A stretch of DNA of 5,713 bases from Spirochaetaceae bacterium (lineage in GTDB: Bacteria; Spirochaetota; Spirochaetia; SZUA-6; Fen-1364), in NCBI GenBank assembly GCA_003141795.1, contig PLNO01000344.1, positions 1 through 5,713 of the forward strand, read 5' to 3'. Numbering within the stretch: position 1 is the first letter of the stretch; each line of letters begins with the position of its first letter. This document shows positions 4,458 through 5,713 of this stretch, one piece after another. Both the position numbers and the translations under genes were made by a program. Below the pieces are notes generated by a model, which searched no databases, was not told the origin of the DNA, and saw nothing but the letters and a program-made list of their open reading frames with translations.

Positions 4458-5192
4458 TCAGCCCACGAGCACCTTCAGCGCATCGCGCACCGCATCACCG
4501 CCCCTGGAAACCTCCCGAACCAGCGCGCTTCCCACGACAACAGCGTAGACCCGACCCTCCACGGCCGTGACCTGCTGCCGGGTTGCTATCCCGAACCCGC
4601 CAAGGATCCGCGGCGGCTCCCCCGAGCCCAGCGAGGCGAGCCTCTGGAGGAACGCGATGCTGGAAGGATCTATTTCCGTGAGGGCACCCGTCGTCCCCGT
4701 GCGCAGCGTGGCGTAGAGGTAGCGCGCTCCGAGTGTGGCCACGCGCTCGAGCCTCGGCTCCCTCATGGACGGGGAGAGCACCGGCACGGCGGAAAGCCCA
4801 AGGCCGGCGGCGGACCGGAAGAGCCCCTCGTCGTAGTCGGGCGGAAGGTCGGGGACGATCACCCCGCGCGCTCCGGCGTCCTTCGTCTCCGCCAGGAATC
4901 GATCGATCCCCATTGCGAAGAGGAGGTTCGCATAGCTCATGATGAAGACGGGGACGCTGGTGGCGCTGCATATCTCTCCCACGAGCCTGAAGCCGTCGGC
5001 AACGGTGAATCCTGCCGAAAGCGCCCGGGCGCAGGCGGCCTGGATATCCGGACCGTCCGCCATGGGGTCGGAAAAAGGGAACTGCACCTCGATCATCGAG
5101 GCACCGCCGTCGACGAGCGCCCGTGCCACTTTCAACGAGCCTGCCCTGTCGGGGAACAAGGCGACCATGTGTGCCATGATTCGTGAGCTCAT
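4458..5192 (-). CDS. trpA: Tryptophan synthase alpha subunit
   Basis: Cleaves indole-3-glycerol phosphate to indole and glyceraldehyde-3-phosphate and passes indole through a tunnel to TrpB; the alpha2beta2 complex is cytoplasmic. The 244-residue TIM barrel keeps both catalytic acids: Glu35 in MIEVQFPFSDP and Asp46 in PMADGP (Salmonella Glu49 and Asp60). SYANLLFAMG, VPDLPPDYDEG, the loop RTGTTG (164-169), GGFGI (198-202) and VVGSALVR (phosphate-binding end) follow in the expected order. It is shorter than the usual 260-270 residues, mainly at the N terminus. VQFPF replaces the common LG(I/V)PF around the active site. The ATG at 5192 is chosen because it overlaps the trpB stop (ATGA) and has AAGGAGGAG 8 bases upstream. 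A GTG at 5201 would abut that ribosome site and be too close. It is the last gene of a trpBA operon, ending at the convergent gap. Confidence 0.96.
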   Translation of the reverse strand: MSSRIMAHMVALFPDRAGSLKVARALVDGGASMIEVQFPFSDPMADGPDIQAACARALSAGFTVADGFRLVGEICSATSVPVFIMSYANLLFAMGIDRFLAETKDAGARGVIVPDLPPDYDEGLFRSAAGLGLSAVPVLSPSMREPRLERVATLGARYLYATLRTGTTGALTEIDPSSIAFLQRLASLGSGEPPRILGGFGIATRQQVTAVEGRVYAVVVGSALVREVSRGGDAVRDALKVLVG

Positions 5193-5713
5193 CTGTCGCA
5201 CTCCTCCTTCAGGAAGCCGAGCCAGTGCTCGGGGTCGAGGGCGCGGCCGAGGATGAACACGTCCTTGTCGCCACGCCCCGACATGTTGACCACGATCGAC
5301 CTGTCCTTCGGGTAGTCGCGCGCCAGACGCATGACCGCCGCCGCGGCGTGCGCCGACTCCAGCGCGAAGATGAGGCCCTCGGTCCGCGCGAAGAAGCCCA
5401 CGGCGTCCAGCGCTTCGGAGTCGGAGGCGGTGATGAACCGTATCCTGCCCGTCTCCCCGAGGTGGGCGAGCTGCGGCCCGATCCCCGGATAGTCCAGCCC
5501 CGCGGAAATCGAGTGCGTCTGCTGGAGCTGGCCGTCGGCATCGGTGAGGAAGAGGGACTTGTACCCCTGCACGATCCCCGTCCGTCCCCTGCCGTTCATC
5601 CGCGCCGCATGCTGGCCCGTCTCCGCGCTCCGGCCGCCGGCCTCGACGCCGATCAGCTCGGGCGCTGCCGTTTGCAGGAACTGTGAGAAGAACCCGATGG
5701 CATTGGAGCCGCC
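5189..5713 (-). CDS. trpB: Tryptophan synthase beta subunit, C-terminal part (start outside window)
   Basis: PLP enzyme joining indole and serine to give tryptophan; partner of the TrpA encoded next to it. The window holds the last 174 residues, entering exactly at the pyridoxal-phosphate loop: the visible part starts GGSNAIG, so the first glycine of GGGSN lies just beyond the edge. Next come GVEAGG, THSISAGLDYPGIGP (67-81, the monovalent-cation/COMM-side region), FALESAHA with the Glu equivalent to Salmonella Glu350 (residue 119 here), and VNMSGRGDKD with the pyridine-nitrogen serine (145, like Ser377). The catalytic lysine and N-terminal half are outside. There is no sign of decay. It ends in TGA overlapping the trpA ATG. 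Sequence is of the TrpB1 type that pairs with TrpA. Confidence 0.97.
   Translation of the reverse strand, partial: GGSNAIGFFSQFLQTAAPELIGVEAGGRSAETGQHAARMNGRGRTGIVQGYKSLFLTDADGQLQQTHSISAGLDYPGIGPQLAHLGETGRIRFITASDSEALDAVGFFARTEGLIFALESAHAAAAVMRLARDYPKDRSIVVNMSGRGDKDVFILGRALDPEHWLGFLKEECDR
5201..5209 (-). promoter_or_regulatory. Strong ribosome-binding site of trpA inside the trpB end
   Basis: AAGGAGGAG (5209-5201, minus strand) lies in the final codons of trpB (the KEE part of LKEECDR), 8 bases before the trpA ATG at 5192. It settles the choice of that ATG over the GTG at 5201. It also suggests independent ribosome loading in addition to ATGA coupling, which suits equal subunit supply. Confidence 0.75.

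Noticed and set aside
3765..5186. Long plus-strand frame across the dehydrogenase, the gap and trpA
   Set aside because: It crosses two conserved genes in other frames, is arginine-rich without domains, and runs antisense to trpA.

Overview
This GC-rich window (third codon positions mostly G or C) reads as ordinary bacterial chromosome. The best clue to the host is the acyltransferase at 956-1897. It has the HFSNFD and FPTGTRYRPWDPST arrangement that I associate with the soluble-looking glycerolipid acyltransferases of spirochaetes. A spirochaete with a GC-rich genome is therefore my inference, made from recall and not from a search. No tRNA, rRNA, CRISPR array, insertion sequence or phage gene is visible.

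Layout, left to right. (1) 3-122, plus strand: the last 39 codons of a gene that ends like a GNAT acetyltransferase. (2) 85-2120, minus strand: reading leftwards, a 48-residue protein of unknown function (1974-2120), a PlsC/LPLAT-type acyltransferase (956-1897) and an HAD-IIB phosphatase (85-954). The last two nearly touch (TGA-C-ATG). The HAD gene runs 38 bp into the tail of the GNAT-like gene, tail to tail. (3) 2139-2260: a compact divergent control region in which a plus-strand and a minus-strand sigma-70-like promoter share their -35 elements, followed by a leader with weak dyad symmetry. (4) 2261-4389, plus strand: a two-gene operon of a COG1228-type metal-dependent amidohydrolase and a CtBP-type D-2-hydroxyacid dehydrogenase, joined by an ATGA stop/start overlap just after a run of nine G. 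(5) 4390-4457: a 68-bp gap between convergent genes, rich in inverted repeats. (6) 4458-5713, minus strand: the end of trpB followed by complete trpA, also joined by ATGA. These are the two subunits of tryptophan synthase and the last steps of tryptophan synthesis.

How the genes work together: trpB and trpA encode one enzyme complex. The acyltransferase and phosphatase are probably co-translated; a membrane lipid or glycolipid role is suggested by the acyltransferase only. The amidohydrolase and dehydrogenase are tightly coupled and probably act on one pathway, ring or amide hydrolysis plus 2-keto/2-hydroxy acid redox, but the substrate cannot be read from the sequence. I see no strong evidence for a wholly new system. 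The most notable points are the G9 tract that would join the two operon proteins by a -1 shift, the shared -35 divergent promoter, the unannotated-looking small protein, and the apparently near-leaderless acyltransferase.
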